Positions 9,682 to 16,759 of a DNA stretch of 64,000 bases are shown in pieces. Made by a program: the position numbers and the translations under genes. The stretch comes from Leptolyngbyaceae cyanobacterium (GTDB lineage Bacteria > Cyanobacteriota > Cyanobacteriia > Cyanobacteriales > Aerosakkonemataceae), in assembly GCA_036703985.1 (NCBI GenBank), contig DATNQN010000091.1, positions 1 through 64,000 on the forward strand, written 5' to 3'. How positions within the stretch are numbered: position 1 is the first letter of the stretch; each line of letters starts with the position of its first letter. Under the pieces are notes generated by a model. That model was not told the origin of the DNA. It worked only from the letters and a program-made list of their open reading frames with translations, and searched no databases.

Positions 9682-9966
9682 GTGGTGTCAAAGGTTTGTG
9701 AATCTTCTGTCATCGTTGCAGGCAAAGAACAAGTTTCTTCGGATCTTGCTGGTGAAGCTGTGATCCTAAACCTGAAAAATGGTGGATATTATAGCCTGAA
9801 TACTGTAGGGCTTCGTATTTGGGAACTAATTCAAGAGCCAAAAACTGTCACTGAAATCCGCGACACTATTCTGGCAGAGTACGACGTTGAGCCAGAGGAA
9901 TGCAACAGCCATATCTTTGAATTGCTCGAAAAGCTAGCAGCAGAAGAACTAATCGAGGTCAAATAA
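9682..9966 (+). CDS. PqqD-like RiPP recognition protein (lasso B1-like)
   Basis: 94-residue PqqD-fold protein (RiPP recognition element) that binds the leader of a precursor peptide and hands it to the processing enzymes. Family features: EAVILNLKNGGYYSLNTVG followed by IWELIQEPKTVTEI and a helical C-terminus ending LAAEELIEV. The start is GTG at 9682 (a second GTG follows directly), with GAGGAAA at 9670-9676. Its stop overlaps the next start by one base (TAATG), coupling it to the B2 protease gene. In lasso clusters this protein is called B1. Assignment to the family is secure; that its ligand is the pair of precursors downstream is inferred from position. Confidence 0.92.
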   Translation: MVSKVCESSVIVAGKEQVSSDLAGEAVILNLKNGGYYSLNTVGLRIWELIQEPKTVTEIRDTILAEYDVEPEECNSHIFELLEKLAAEELIEVK

Positions 9967-10400
9967 TGAAATTGCTGCTGAAGTTCTTGGGCCTTGCACC
10001 GAGCGATCGCTTTCTTCTCCTTATTACCTTTTTTCTATTATTAGCCATCCGACTGGGATTGTGGCTACTACCTTTTAAAGTGTTGTTGCGAGGACTGGGC
10101 AAAATCTCCCACACTTCTCCTCAAATGCAGCCAGCTTCCTCAGACAACCTAGATAAAGTTTCTTGGGCAGTAAATCAGGCTAGCCGCTTTATGCCCAAAG
10201 TCAAGTGTCTTGCTCGCGCGTTGACTGCACAAGTGCTACTGAGTTGGCGCGGTTGTTGTGCTGACCTTCGCATCGGTGTCGCCAAAAGCGAGTCTGGCAA
10301 ATTAGAAGCCCACGCTTGGGTAGAAAGTCAGGGACGGATTATTGTTGGTGGTTTAGCAGACCTTTCTCGCTATACTCCACTACCATCTCTGGAAGTATAA
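9966..10400 (+). CDS. Lasso peptide B2-type leader protease
   Basis: 144-residue transglutaminase-like cysteine protease of the lasso B2 family, which removes the leader peptide. Residues 15-40 are hydrophobic (probable membrane association). The catalytic Cys is C81 in VKCLARALTAQVLL, the His is H116 in EAHAWVE, and an Asp (D132) follows the strand GRIIVGGLAD. The ATG overlaps the PqqD-like stop by one base. Two short precursor genes follow 53 bases after the stop. All expected catalytic residues are present, so it is probably active. Confidence 0.92.
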   Translation: MKLLLKFLGLAPSDRFLLLITFFLLLAIRLGLWLLPFKVLLRGLGKISHTSPQMQPASSDNLDKVSWAVNQASRFMPKVKCLARALTAQVLLSWRGCCADLRIGVAKSESGKLEAHAWVESQGRIIVGGLADLSRYTPLPSLEV

Positions 10401-10453
10401 CTACCCCAATTATCAATCAACAGCTAATCATCTATTTAATGGAGTTCAAACCA

Positions 10454-10582
10454 ATGCAAAATACAACCAAAACCAACATCACCAAAAAACCCTATGTTAA
10501 GCCAGAAGTTACCGTACATGGTGCGGTAGAGGATGTCACGCAAATGCCGATGCAAATAGCGGCTTCCCAAATGCCTCGCTAA
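10454..10582 (+). CDS. RiPP precursor peptide 1 (lasso-type leader)
   Basis: 42-residue peptide. The leader MQNTTKTNITKKPYVKPEVT carries the YxxPxV recognition motif (Y14, P17) and continues HGAVEDVT, matching the lasso leader layout YxxPx(L/V)...G...T in which Thr sits two before the core. The putative core is MPMQIAASQMPR (after Q30), which lacks the Asp or Glu at position 7-9 needed for a lasso ring. The frame is open upstream, and an ATG also occurs at 10439, but unit 2 of the duplication has no ATG there and both share GGAG followed by ATG at this site. Precursor status is strongly supported by the neighbours; the product is unknown. Confidence 0.8.
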   Translation: MQNTTKTNITKKPYVKPEVTVHGAVEDVTQMPMQIAASQMPR

Positions 10583-10671
10583 TAGTTAACCATCTTAATG
10601 GCGGGACTCAAACTTTATAAAGTTCCCCACTCCACAAATTAATTTTCAGGCAATAACAGGAGTTCAAACCA

Positions 10672-10788
10672 ATGCAAAATACAACCAAAACCAACATCAC
10701 CAAAAAACCCTACGTCAAGCCAGAAGTTACCCTACATGGTGCGGTAGAAGAAGTCACGCTAGCGCTTTCTCAAGTGGTAGATAATTAA
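10672..10788 (+). CDS. RiPP precursor peptide 2 (lasso-type leader)
   Basis: 38-residue paralogue of precursor 1. The first 20 residues are identical, then LHGAVEEVTL, then a putative core ALSQVVDN. The core could begin with Ala and has an Asp at position 7, but at eight residues it is too short to thread a lasso tail. AGGAG at 10658-10662 precedes the ATG. A Ser-Gln pair is kept in both cores (AASQ, LSQ); Ser is the residue type modified by the HPr-kinase-like enzymes of lasso clusters. Absent from most automatic gene calls because of its size; supported by the duplication and by leader conservation. Confidence 0.78.
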   Translation: MQNTTKTNITKKPYVKPEVTLHGAVEEVTLALSQVVDN

Positions 10789-10796
10789 CCATCTTA

Positions 10797-11765
10797 ATGG
10801 CGGGATTCAAACCCTATAAATTCCCGCCACCTAATGCAGAAATCTGTTTAATATATCAAAAAATGTTTGATTACACAGCCTATAATTTGGGCATTTACTC
10901 CGAGTTGCCGCTATTTGAATTGATGCCAAAATCCACAACAAGGGATGTGGTAGTTCGGAGAGGAAAAGTAGATCGAACTGCATCAGAAATTGCTAATCCA
11001 AAAAGCCTTTTACTTCGTGCTAATAGCCAAGAAACTTGCTTTTACGTGCCAAAAGTAGCAGCTTGTTTAGTGCGAGGCACAGATGAAATAATTGTTGATG
11101 AAGATGAGGGTGTGCAACCTAGTTTATTGTCCCATTTCATCGTCGGATTACCTCTGGCGATGCTCCTGCACCTGCGAGGGATAATCGTCCTTCATGCCAG
11201 TGCGGTGGTGATGAATGGGGCAGTAGTAGCCTTTTTGGGCAAATCGGGCGAAGGCAAATCAACGATCGCAGCTACTCTACATAAGCGCAATCATCCTCTT
11301 GTCACAGATGATATCTTAGCGATCGACATTAACAACACTACTGGTGCTACTGTACTTCCAAGTTATCCTCAACTCAGACTTTGGCCACAATCAGTTACCT
11401 CGATAGGAGAAGTAGCGGAAAATTTACCCCGCATTTTTCCCCACTTGGAGAAACGGTCAAAATTAGTAACAGATCAATTCCAACAAACACCCCTCCCCCT
11501 AAAGCGGATTTACGTATTGGGTGAAGGTACGCATCTGGAAATTGCACCCATCAATCCCCAGTCAGCTTTTTTAGAAATTACGCGCCAATCTTATCCAGAT
11601 TTGGAATTATTAAAAGCGATCGGTACACCTGATGCAAAATTTCACCGTTGCATCAAACTAGCGAATCTCGTCCCTACTTATCAAATTAAAAGACCTCGCG
11701 ATATATCCTTACTATCAGAATTAGCTCAATTAATAGAAGCAGATGTTGCTAGAATCACCTGTTAA
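10797..11765 (+). CDS. HPr kinase-like kinase of RiPP cluster
   Basis: 322-residue kinase of the HprK-related group found in lasso clusters, where homologues phosphorylate a C-terminal Ser of the peptide. Walker A is GKSGEGKS (148-155), preceded by the conserved VLHASAV (H133) and followed by VTDDILAID (D171, D172). The N-terminal YTAYNLGIYSELPLFEL is typical of this group. ATG 10797 has no clear ribosome-binding site; ATG 10863 (MFDYTAY) is an alternative start nearer the conserved part. It begins 8 bases after precursor 2 and overlaps the nucleotidyltransferase gene by 23 bases. Family secure, substrate inferred from context. Confidence 0.87.
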   Translation: MAGFKPYKFPPPNAEICLIYQKMFDYTAYNLGIYSELPLFELMPKSTTRDVVVRRGKVDRTASEIANPKSLLLRANSQETCFYVPKVAACLVRGTDEIIVDEDEGVQPSLLSHFIVGLPLAMLLHLRGIIVLHASAVVMNGAVVAFLGKSGEGKSTIAATLHKRNHPLVTDDILAIDINNTTGATVLPSYPQLRLWPQSVTSIGEVAENLPRIFPHLEKRSKLVTDQFQQTPLPLKRIYVLGEGTHLEIAPINPQSAFLEITRQSYPDLELLKAIGTPDAKFHRCIKLANLVPTYQIKRPRDISLLSELAQLIEADVARITC

Positions 11766-12987
11766 ATTTTTATCGGTTAACTCTTCTCCAGAAATTGAAG
11801 TGTTGCTAATCTGCGCCTGCACTTCTATGGAATCGGAAAAAGCTAATCGCCTGAAAGCTTTGCTGCAAGCAGGGATAGAATGGGAAAAATTGATCCAGAT
11901 GGCGACTCAACATAAAGTGATCCCGCTTTTGTATTGGAATTTAAACACCATCTGCCCAGAAGCAGTTCCCCAAAATATCTTCGATCGGTTACAAAAAAAT
12001 TACTATACTGATGCTCGTCGTAATTTATTTTTAAGTGGGGAATTGGTCAGACTTTTGGATCTTTTTGAGTCGCAAGGAATCCAAGCTTTACCTTTCAAAG
12101 GGCCGATTTTAGCTGCTTCTGCTTATGGGAATTTGTCTTTGCGCCAGTTCTGTGATTTAGATATTTTGATTCGCGAGAAAGATATCGAAAAGGCAAAGAT
12201 GCTGTTCCTTTCTGAAGGATATGAAATGAAAATTGAGCGCATAGAAGTAACTCCAGAACAGGAAGCTGCTTTTGTGCGATCGCCAAATATCCATCACTTT
12301 GTCCGCGAAGCTGCTTATCCATTCATACACGAACAGAAGAAAATATTGGCGGAACTCCACTGGGGAATAGTCCCAAAATATTTTTCTTTCCCGCTGGATT
12401 CTGAACAATTGTGGGAAAATATCGAACAAGTTTCCATTGCTGGTAAGAGTGTCCCCAATCTTTCCCCAGAAAATGCCTTGCTGATGATTTGCGGACATGG
12501 AACTAAAGACTGCTGGAGACAATTAGCGAGGATTTGCGATGTAGCTGAAATAATCCGTAGCCATCCGCAATTAGATTGGACAAAATTAATGGAGCGGGCT
12601 ACAATTCTGGGCGGTAAACGAATGCTATGTCTTGGTATTTTCCTAGCTAAAAATCTCCTGGGAACTACTTTACCAGATTCAGTTTGCCAAAAAATACAGG
12701 CCGATCCAGAAGTAGAAATATTGGCAACTCAGGTATTCGATGGGCTTTTCTCTAATACTAATAAATCGTCTAAAGATGGTAATGTTACCAGTTTTCATCT
12801 CCGCGCCAAAGAAAACTTAACTGACAAATTACAATACTTTCTGCTTATAACGATAACGCCGACTACTACTGACTGGCTACTTCTACCTTTAGCTAAATTT
12901 CCTACTTTCATTTACTATCTGTTGCGTCCAATTAGGTTAATAGGAGAGCAAGCATTGAAAGTATTTAAGAGTATGGTTGCTATGTAG
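11743..12987 (+). CDS. Nucleotidyltransferase family protein of RiPP cluster
   Basis: 414-residue protein of the NTP_transf_5 type (uncharacterised nucleotidyltransferase). The core reads LPFKGPILAASAYG (K119) followed by FCDLDILI (D138, D140), the metal-binding Asp pair of the fold. Such genes accompany lasso kinases; in the pseudomycoidin cluster a homologue decorates the phosphorylated peptide with sugar. The start overlaps the kinase gene, so the two are translationally coupled. The C-terminal 60 residues are hydrophobic and basic (LLLPLAKFPTFIYYLLRPIR) and may touch the membrane. The operon seems to end here: no cyclase, transporter or peptidase follows. Confidence 0.85.
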   Translation: MLLESPVKFLSVNSSPEIEVLLICACTSMESEKANRLKALLQAGIEWEKLIQMATQHKVIPLLYWNLNTICPEAVPQNIFDRLQKNYYTDARRNLFLSGELVRLLDLFESQGIQALPFKGPILAASAYGNLSLRQFCDLDILIREKDIEKAKMLFLSEGYEMKIERIEVTPEQEAAFVRSPNIHHFVREAAYPFIHEQKKILAELHWGIVPKYFSFPLDSEQLWENIEQVSIAGKSVPNLSPENALLMICGHGTKDCWRQLARICDVAEIIRSHPQLDWTKLMERATILGGKRMLCLGIFLAKNLLGTTLPDSVCQKIQADPEVEILATQVFDGLFSNTNKSSKDGNVTSFHLRAKENLTDKLQYFLLITITPTTTDWLLLPLAKFPTFIYYLLRPIRLIGEQALKVFKSMVAM

Positions 12988-13001
12988 ACAACTCATTTTA
13001 T

Positions 13002-13176
13002 TCATAAATCATCACGAATTTTTTCAACATACGCGATCGCATCCGGGAAAAATGTCAAAAAATCTAGCTCAATTTCTGCATAATTAGCAATCAGTTCATC
13101 TAAAGCTGTTGCTAAATTATTTTCTCTCTTTAAACGTCTAGCGATGCGTCCAAAAGTTAAACCAACGCCAGATAGT
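13002..13176 (-). pseudogene. C-terminal remnant of an unidentified gene
   Basis: The minus strand reads about 58 codons without a stop (GLTFGRIARRLKREN, then LDELIANYAEIELDF and a C-terminal YVEKIRDDL), ending in TGA at 13002-13004. It looks like real coding sequence, with HIP1 in frame, but has no start codon and is cut by a stop near 13177. I do not recognise the family. The rest of 13177-13355 holds a weak hairpin (AAAGGGTAA and TTACCCCTTT, about 13314-13346) that could end gatC transcription. Confidence 0.4.
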
Positions 13177-13355
13177 TATATTCAGTGCTGTTCTAGTTAA
13201 AGATATAACTAAGTAGGAAAAATCAGTTGTGGCAAACCGAAACAAAAACTTTTTTGAACTACTTAGGTCTTTTATGGGGTGGGAAGAGGTTTCTGCTCAT
13301 TTCAATAACATCCAAAAGGGTAAGAACAAAAGTTCATTACCCCTTTAGGTCATTT

Positions 13356-13649
13356 TTATTCTTCTCCACCTAAAATTTGCGGTACTTTAAAGAAATCTCC
13401 ATCTTGTTCGGGGGCGCCATTTAGGATAGCTTCCCGATCTTGGCAGGTAATTTGATCGTCTGGACGAGTTATATTACTAACATCAATTGCCCTAGTTGTT
13501 GGTTGTACGTTACTGACATCTAGTTCGCTCAATTGTTCAAAATAATCGAGAATACTGCCTAACTGAGTAGTAAATTTCTCTTCTTCTTCCGACGTTAATT
13601 CCAAACGGGCAAGCAGTGCAACTTTGTGAACTTGTTCGCGATCGAGCAT
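13356..13649 (-). CDS. gatC: Asp/Glu-tRNA amidotransferase subunit C
   Basis: 97-residue GatC, the small belt-like subunit of the GatCAB complex that converts Glu-tRNA(Gln), and in some bacteria Asp-tRNA(Asn), to the amidated form. Hallmarks: the N-terminal [32 protein letters not shown], the VQPTTRA motif and a C-terminal [15 protein letters not shown]. Length is typical. Cyanobacteria use this route for Gln-tRNA. gatA and gatB are not adjacent. Heptamer repeats (13659-13745) separate it from ycf3 upstream. Confidence 0.97.
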   Translation of the reverse strand: MLDREQVHKVALLARLELTSEEEEKFTTQLGSILDYFEQLSELDVSNVQPTTRAIDVSNITRPDDQITCQDREAILNGAPEQDGDFFKVPQILGGEE

Positions 13650-13658
13650 AATATTTGA

Positions 13659-13745
13659 AATGGGAAATAGGGAATGGGGAATGGGAAATGGAAAATGAGG
13701 AATGGGAAATGGAAAATGAGGAATGAGAAATAGACATTTCTACTA
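13659..13745. repeat. Heptamer repeats GGGAAAT/GGAAAAT/GAGGAAT
   Basis: About twelve degenerate tandem heptamers lie between gatC and ycf3, followed by three copies of CTACCCA/CTACCCG at 13740-13765. They read as non-coding. A Ser-rich open frame through them ([12 protein letters not shown] type) is a by-product of the period of seven. Confidence 0.6.
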
Positions 13746-13767
13746 CCCACTACCCACTACCCGCTAC

Positions 13768-14289
13768 CTAAAAGAATACATCCATACCAGATCGGCCAGT
13801 GGTTTTCAGCCAGTTTTGGGCTTCGATGTAGTTGTTAGGAGCGAGACGAATAGCCTGTCTCCAATATTCGGCAGCCTTATCGTACCAAGAGTCTGCCTCT
13901 TCCGTTTTGCCAGCTTCTTTAGCTTTTTCGCCAAAATAATGATAAATTACCGCGATATTATTCAGTGCTTGAGGTAAACGAGGATTTAGTTCAAGGGCTT
14001 GATGATAGTGTTCTAAAGCTTTTTCATGTTCGCCGTTGCTGGCATAAATCAGCCCCATATTGTAGAGGATATAACCGCGATCGTAAGGGTCTTCCTCTAG
14101 TTTGAGAGCTTCGTTATAATTTTCCAAAGCTTCTGCATATTCTCCTTCCGATTGAGCAGACATCCCATCACGGTAGTAGACAAAAGCTTCTTTTGCTTTT
14201 TTGTTAGCTGGCAGAACTTTCAGAATCATATCTGCCATTACAGTAAAGGTTTTATCGATAAAGTTGTCGTTGCGCTGAGTTCTCGGCAT
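13768..14289 (-). CDS. ycf3: Photosystem I assembly protein Ycf3
   Basis: 173-residue TPR protein needed for photosystem I assembly, acting as a chaperone for PsaA/PsaB at the thylakoid. The N-terminus [27 protein letters not shown] is highly characteristic. Three TPRs follow: [40 protein letters not shown] and [14 protein letters not shown]. The C-terminus [16 protein letters not shown] is also family-typical. Length matches cyanobacterial and plastid Ycf3. This gene is strong evidence for an oxygenic phototroph. Confidence 0.98.
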   Translation of the reverse strand: MPRTQRNDNFIDKTFTVMADMILKVLPANKKAKEAFVYYRDGMSAQSEGEYAEALENYNEALKLEEDPYDRGYILYNMGLIYASNGEHEKALEHYHQALELNPRLPQALNNIAVIYHYFGEKAKEAGKTEEADSWYDKAAEYWRQAIRLAPNNYIEAQNWLKTTGRSGMDVFF

Positions 14290-14347
14290 GATGGCTTCTC
14301 GCGTGCGGGCTAATTATTAATTATCGTTCTACCAGTGACCATTTTAG

Positions 14348-14394
14348 GTTAGGAAGGCTGAAGTCTGAAGGCTGAAGTCTGAAGGCTGAAGGCA
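14348..14394. repeat. Heptamer repeats GGCTGAA/GTCTGAA
   Basis: Six to seven tandem copies of a TGAAG-containing heptamer lie upstream of ycf3, followed by their complement (CATCCTTTATCCTTCATCC) at 14415-14445. Facing copies of this kind could fold into a stem. No coding sequence. Confidence 0.6.
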
Positions 14395-14448
14395 AAATTA
14401 ATTTCTTTACTTCATCCTTCATCCTTTATCCTTCATCCTTTCCTTCCC

Positions 14449-15183
14449 CTAGCCCTTAACCAAAACTCCAGGTTCGCGCTGGATGGGTAATACATCAAGG
14501 CTATCGATTTGAACGCAGTATTTTAAATCTTCGTGACAGTTTAAGCGCAGCAGGCGTTTGCCGTGACTGGCGTGGTGCATTAAGTCTAATAGTTTCTCTT
14601 TCCACTGGAGATAAAGGGCTATAGCACCGATTACTTCATCATTTCCAGCTAGTTCATCTTGTGTTATGCCCAATTCTGCCATTAAGCTATAAGCGATCGC
14701 ACCTGCACAAGCAGTATCTTCCAAAGAAAAACTACCTTCCCAACCAGAACCAACAATCCATAATGTTTCTGGTTGTTGAGCCAGGACATATTTTACGATC
14801 GCTTTGCGATTGACAAATGACGCCGCCAATACCGTTTTGGCATTTTGGATGCGCTCTAAGGCGCGAGTACCATTAGTAGTGGTGATAAACAAGCGGCGTC
14901 CCTCTACGCGATCGCTGGTACAATCCAAAGGAGAATTGCCCATATCGCAACCAGCTACTTGCGCCCCACCCCGTTCACCTGCCCGAATACGTTTTTCCGG
15001 AGGCCAAGCTTCGCTGACAGACATTAATTTTTCTAAATCGCTAAATACTTGGACAGCCTCCGCTCCCGCCGCCAAAGCTGTCGCCATCGTGGTTGTAGCT
15101 CTTAAAACGTCGATCGCGATCGCGCAATCGGGGCTACTATCAGAGGGAGTGAGTTCCGGGGTATGGTAAATAAATAATTTCAC
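14449..15183 (-). CDS. comB: 2-phosphosulfolactate phosphatase family protein
   Basis: 244-residue ComB-family phosphatase. In methanogens ComB dephosphorylates 2-phosphosulfolactate on the route to coenzyme M; the cyanobacterial substrate is not known. Family features: [58 protein letters not shown] and [14 protein letters not shown]. The frame is open to a TTG at 15252, but the GTG at 15183 begins the conserved sequence [11 protein letters not shown] directly and gives the normal family length. A terminator-like hairpin lies upstream at 15401-15449 and belongs to the preceding gene. Confidence 0.92.
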   Translation of the reverse strand: MKLFIYHTPELTPSDSSPDCAIAIDVLRATTTMATALAAGAEAVQVFSDLEKLMSVSEAWPPEKRIRAGERGGAQVAGCDMGNSPLDCTSDRVEGRRLFITTTNGTRALERIQNAKTVLAASFVNRKAIVKYVLAQQPETLWIVGSGWEGSFSLEDTACAGAIAYSLMAELGITQDELAGNDEVIGAIALYLQWKEKLLDLMHHASHGKRLLRLNCHEDLKYCVQIDSLDVLPIQREPGVLVKG

Positions 15184-15400
15184 AAGTTTGCCGTACCTGC
15201 TATTAAAACTGTCGAGAATCAAATTATAAAAAATGATGGTATCGTTGTCCAAAACTTGTAGCTAAGGACTAGGGACTGGGTACTAGGGAAAAAGAGGCCA
15301 GAAATATAGTATTTCAGCGATTAAGAACATCTTACCTAATTTACATCGATTGCTAGTAACAACAACTTTCTGAATAATTTATTTATTTACTTACTTACTT

Positions 15401-15449
15401 AAAAATCCCTGATATTTTTCGATGGTAAACATCGAAAAATATCAGGGAT
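15401..15449 (-). terminator. Perfect 20-bp hairpin with T-run
   Basis: Arms 15405-15424 and 15430-15449 are perfect complements with the 5-base loop GTAAA. Read on the minus strand the stem is followed by TTTTT (15401-15405), the layout of a Rho-independent terminator for the DUF928 gene that ends at 15573. The stem is AT-rich, so strength is uncertain. Confidence 0.6.
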
Positions 15450-15520
15450 GAAGTCTGAAGTCTGAAGGATAAAGGATGAAGTCTGAAGGATGAAGTTAGG
15501 AGTCAGAATTCAGAATTCAG
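15450..15520. repeat. TGAAGTC/TGAAGGA heptamers and CAGAATT repeats
   Basis: Tandem heptamers (GAAGTCT, GAAGGAT) run into GTCAGAATTCAGAATTCAG. A run of CCCATCTC units follows at 15539-15570. Same families as at 18440-18530, 41050-41090 and 41496-41690. Confidence 0.6.
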
Positions 15521-15572
15521 AAAACCAATTTTACTTTTCCCCCATCTCCCCATCTCCCCATCCCCCATCTTC

Positions 15573-16463
15573 TTACCTCTGGGACGGGCTATCAGTAGGT
15601 ACTATTGGTTCTTGGGTAATGTTATCCAGCTGGATGGACTTGAGCATTTCTCGCCAGTCAGCTTCCAATTGAGGATTGTTGGGATTAGCGCGACGCAGTT
15701 CGGCTAGGGTAGAAAGAGCATCGTACCAGATACCCTTCCTAGCATAGGCAAGGAAGCGTTCCCGTGGAGAAGCTTCTTTTAACTGCATTTGTAAACTAGC
15801 CTCAGGATTAACGCGCTTAATAGAACCCAAACCAGAAATTTTAATAGAGTTATCACTGGGATCTGCTTTATAAGTCTCTGCATCGCAAATTAACGAAACA
15901 GACCAGACATAATTTTTACCGACCTCTAAAGTGGGAGAATTTTCATAGGTGGGCAGACTGATGCTGACAATACCAGCAGAAGCAGGAACGGTAAAAGTAG
16001 CTCTATAAATTTCCTTATTCTCTTCTTGTTGTTGCAGCAAAAATTCTACTTGACGGCTTTTTGAGAGTTCCTCCGCAGAAGAGTTTTCTTGCTCTGATAA
16101 AGGCACGTAAGCAGGCGGGACATAGGCAAAGAAAGTAGGGGATGCCTCGAAAGTCGTCCCATAAGCCAATTGTTTTCCCTGAAATTTAACTAAGGGGATG
16201 AGGGCTGTAACGGTGATAGAACCCTTAAAACAGGGGTTTCTAGTTCCACCCCCTTCTCGCCGTCCCGGTTTTCCAATACTAGAATCGGGTTCGTAAGCTC
16301 CCCAGTTAGTAACTAGCGGTTGGCTGCTGCTGGAGGGCTGTGACTGTGCTTGTACCCTAACTACCCCTGACAAGATTAGCTGTGTAGTTCCAGTCATAAC
16401 CAGTGCTAGAGGTAGGGCAAATAAAAGCTTAGATAAGTTTAAGGAGGATTTGATAACAGTCAT
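15573..16463 (-). CDS. DUF928 domain protein, exported
   Basis: 296-residue cyanobacterial protein of the DUF928 family, function unknown. A signal peptide is visible at residues 1-40 (LSKLLFALPLALVMTGTTQLI, then an Ala-rich end VRVQAQ). The middle is a beta-rich domain (PGRREGGGTRNPCF, ITVTALIPLVK, TFFAYVPP, then FTVPASAGIVSISLP), followed by a helical C-terminal part (ASPRERFLAYARKGIWYDALSTLAEL) that is typical of the family. DUF928 genes often lie near CHAT or CHASE2 genes; here the CHAT gene is 11 kb away. AAGGAGGAT at 16441-16449 reads on the plus strand and is not its ribosome-binding site. Confidence 0.9.
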   Translation of the reverse strand: MTVIKSSLNLSKLLFALPLALVMTGTTQLILSGVVRVQAQSQPSSSSQPLVTNWGAYEPDSSIGKPGRREGGGTRNPCFKGSITVTALIPLVKFQGKQLAYGTTFEASPTFFAYVPPAYVPLSEQENSSAEELSKSRQVEFLLQQQEENKEIYRATFTVPASAGIVSISLPTYENSPTLEVGKNYVWSVSLICDAETYKADPSDNSIKISGLGSIKRVNPEASLQMQLKEASPRERFLAYARKGIWYDALSTLAELRRANPNNPQLEADWREMLKSIQLDNITQEPIVPTDSPSQR

Positions 16464-16759
16464 GGTATAACAGCAGCGTAGATAATAAGTGTATAAATTT
16501 TAAGACGACTCATCTGAGTAGGGGTTTCTGCTAATCGGAACAGAAAGCCAAATTTTGTTCGTTTCCTTTCGTTACTCAATCCTCAGATGGTGTTTCTTCT
16601 AGAGCAAATCTATCAGCATATAAAATGGCTTTACTTAAGTTAGTGTCTTTGCTAGCAGTTCCATAGCCACAAATCTGTTTAGTCTGATTAAATAAAGCAC
16701 GTTTTTAGCTCAATAGAGCTTTTTTACCGTACTACTATATATTTTCACCCGATCTAGAT

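Larger units (their letters stand above)
10441..10826 (+). repeat. Tandem duplication of precursor gene plus kinase start
   Basis: Unit 1 (10441-10629) and unit 2 (10659-10826) are direct copies. Each runs from GGAGTTCAAACCAATG through a precursor gene to TTAACCATCTTAATGGCGGGA, the latter being the start of the kinase gene in unit 2 and a dead remnant (stop after about 13 codons) in unit 1. The leader-coding parts differ at only five positions in 87 bases, whereas the core-coding ends do not align. This shows a recent duplication followed by replacement or fast divergence of the cores. Confidence 0.85.

Noticed and set aside
10316-10582. Longer frame (88 codons) for precursor 1
   Set aside because: The extra N-terminus overlaps the B2 protease gene in another frame, and the duplicated second copy shows the true start at the ATG after GGAGTTCAAACCA.
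10454-10788. Canonical lasso peptide precursors
   Set aside because: Leaders fit the lasso type but the cores lack a usable ring-forming Asp/Glu and tail, and no cyclase is present, so they are called only RiPP precursors.
12095-12522. Two open frames antisense to the nucleotidyltransferase gene
   Set aside because: Fully inside a family-typical gene; no start signals; Phe/Ser/Leu-rich shadow composition.
13537-13737. Frame reading [12 protein letters not shown] repeats
   Set aside because: Produced by translation of a heptamer repeat (period seven), partly overlapping gatC; no protein family expected.
14348-14445. Regularly repeated short units that could be taken for a CRISPR array
   Set aside because: Units are 7 bp in direct tandem with no unique spacers of 30-40 bp; they are short tandem repeats, and no cas gene is present.
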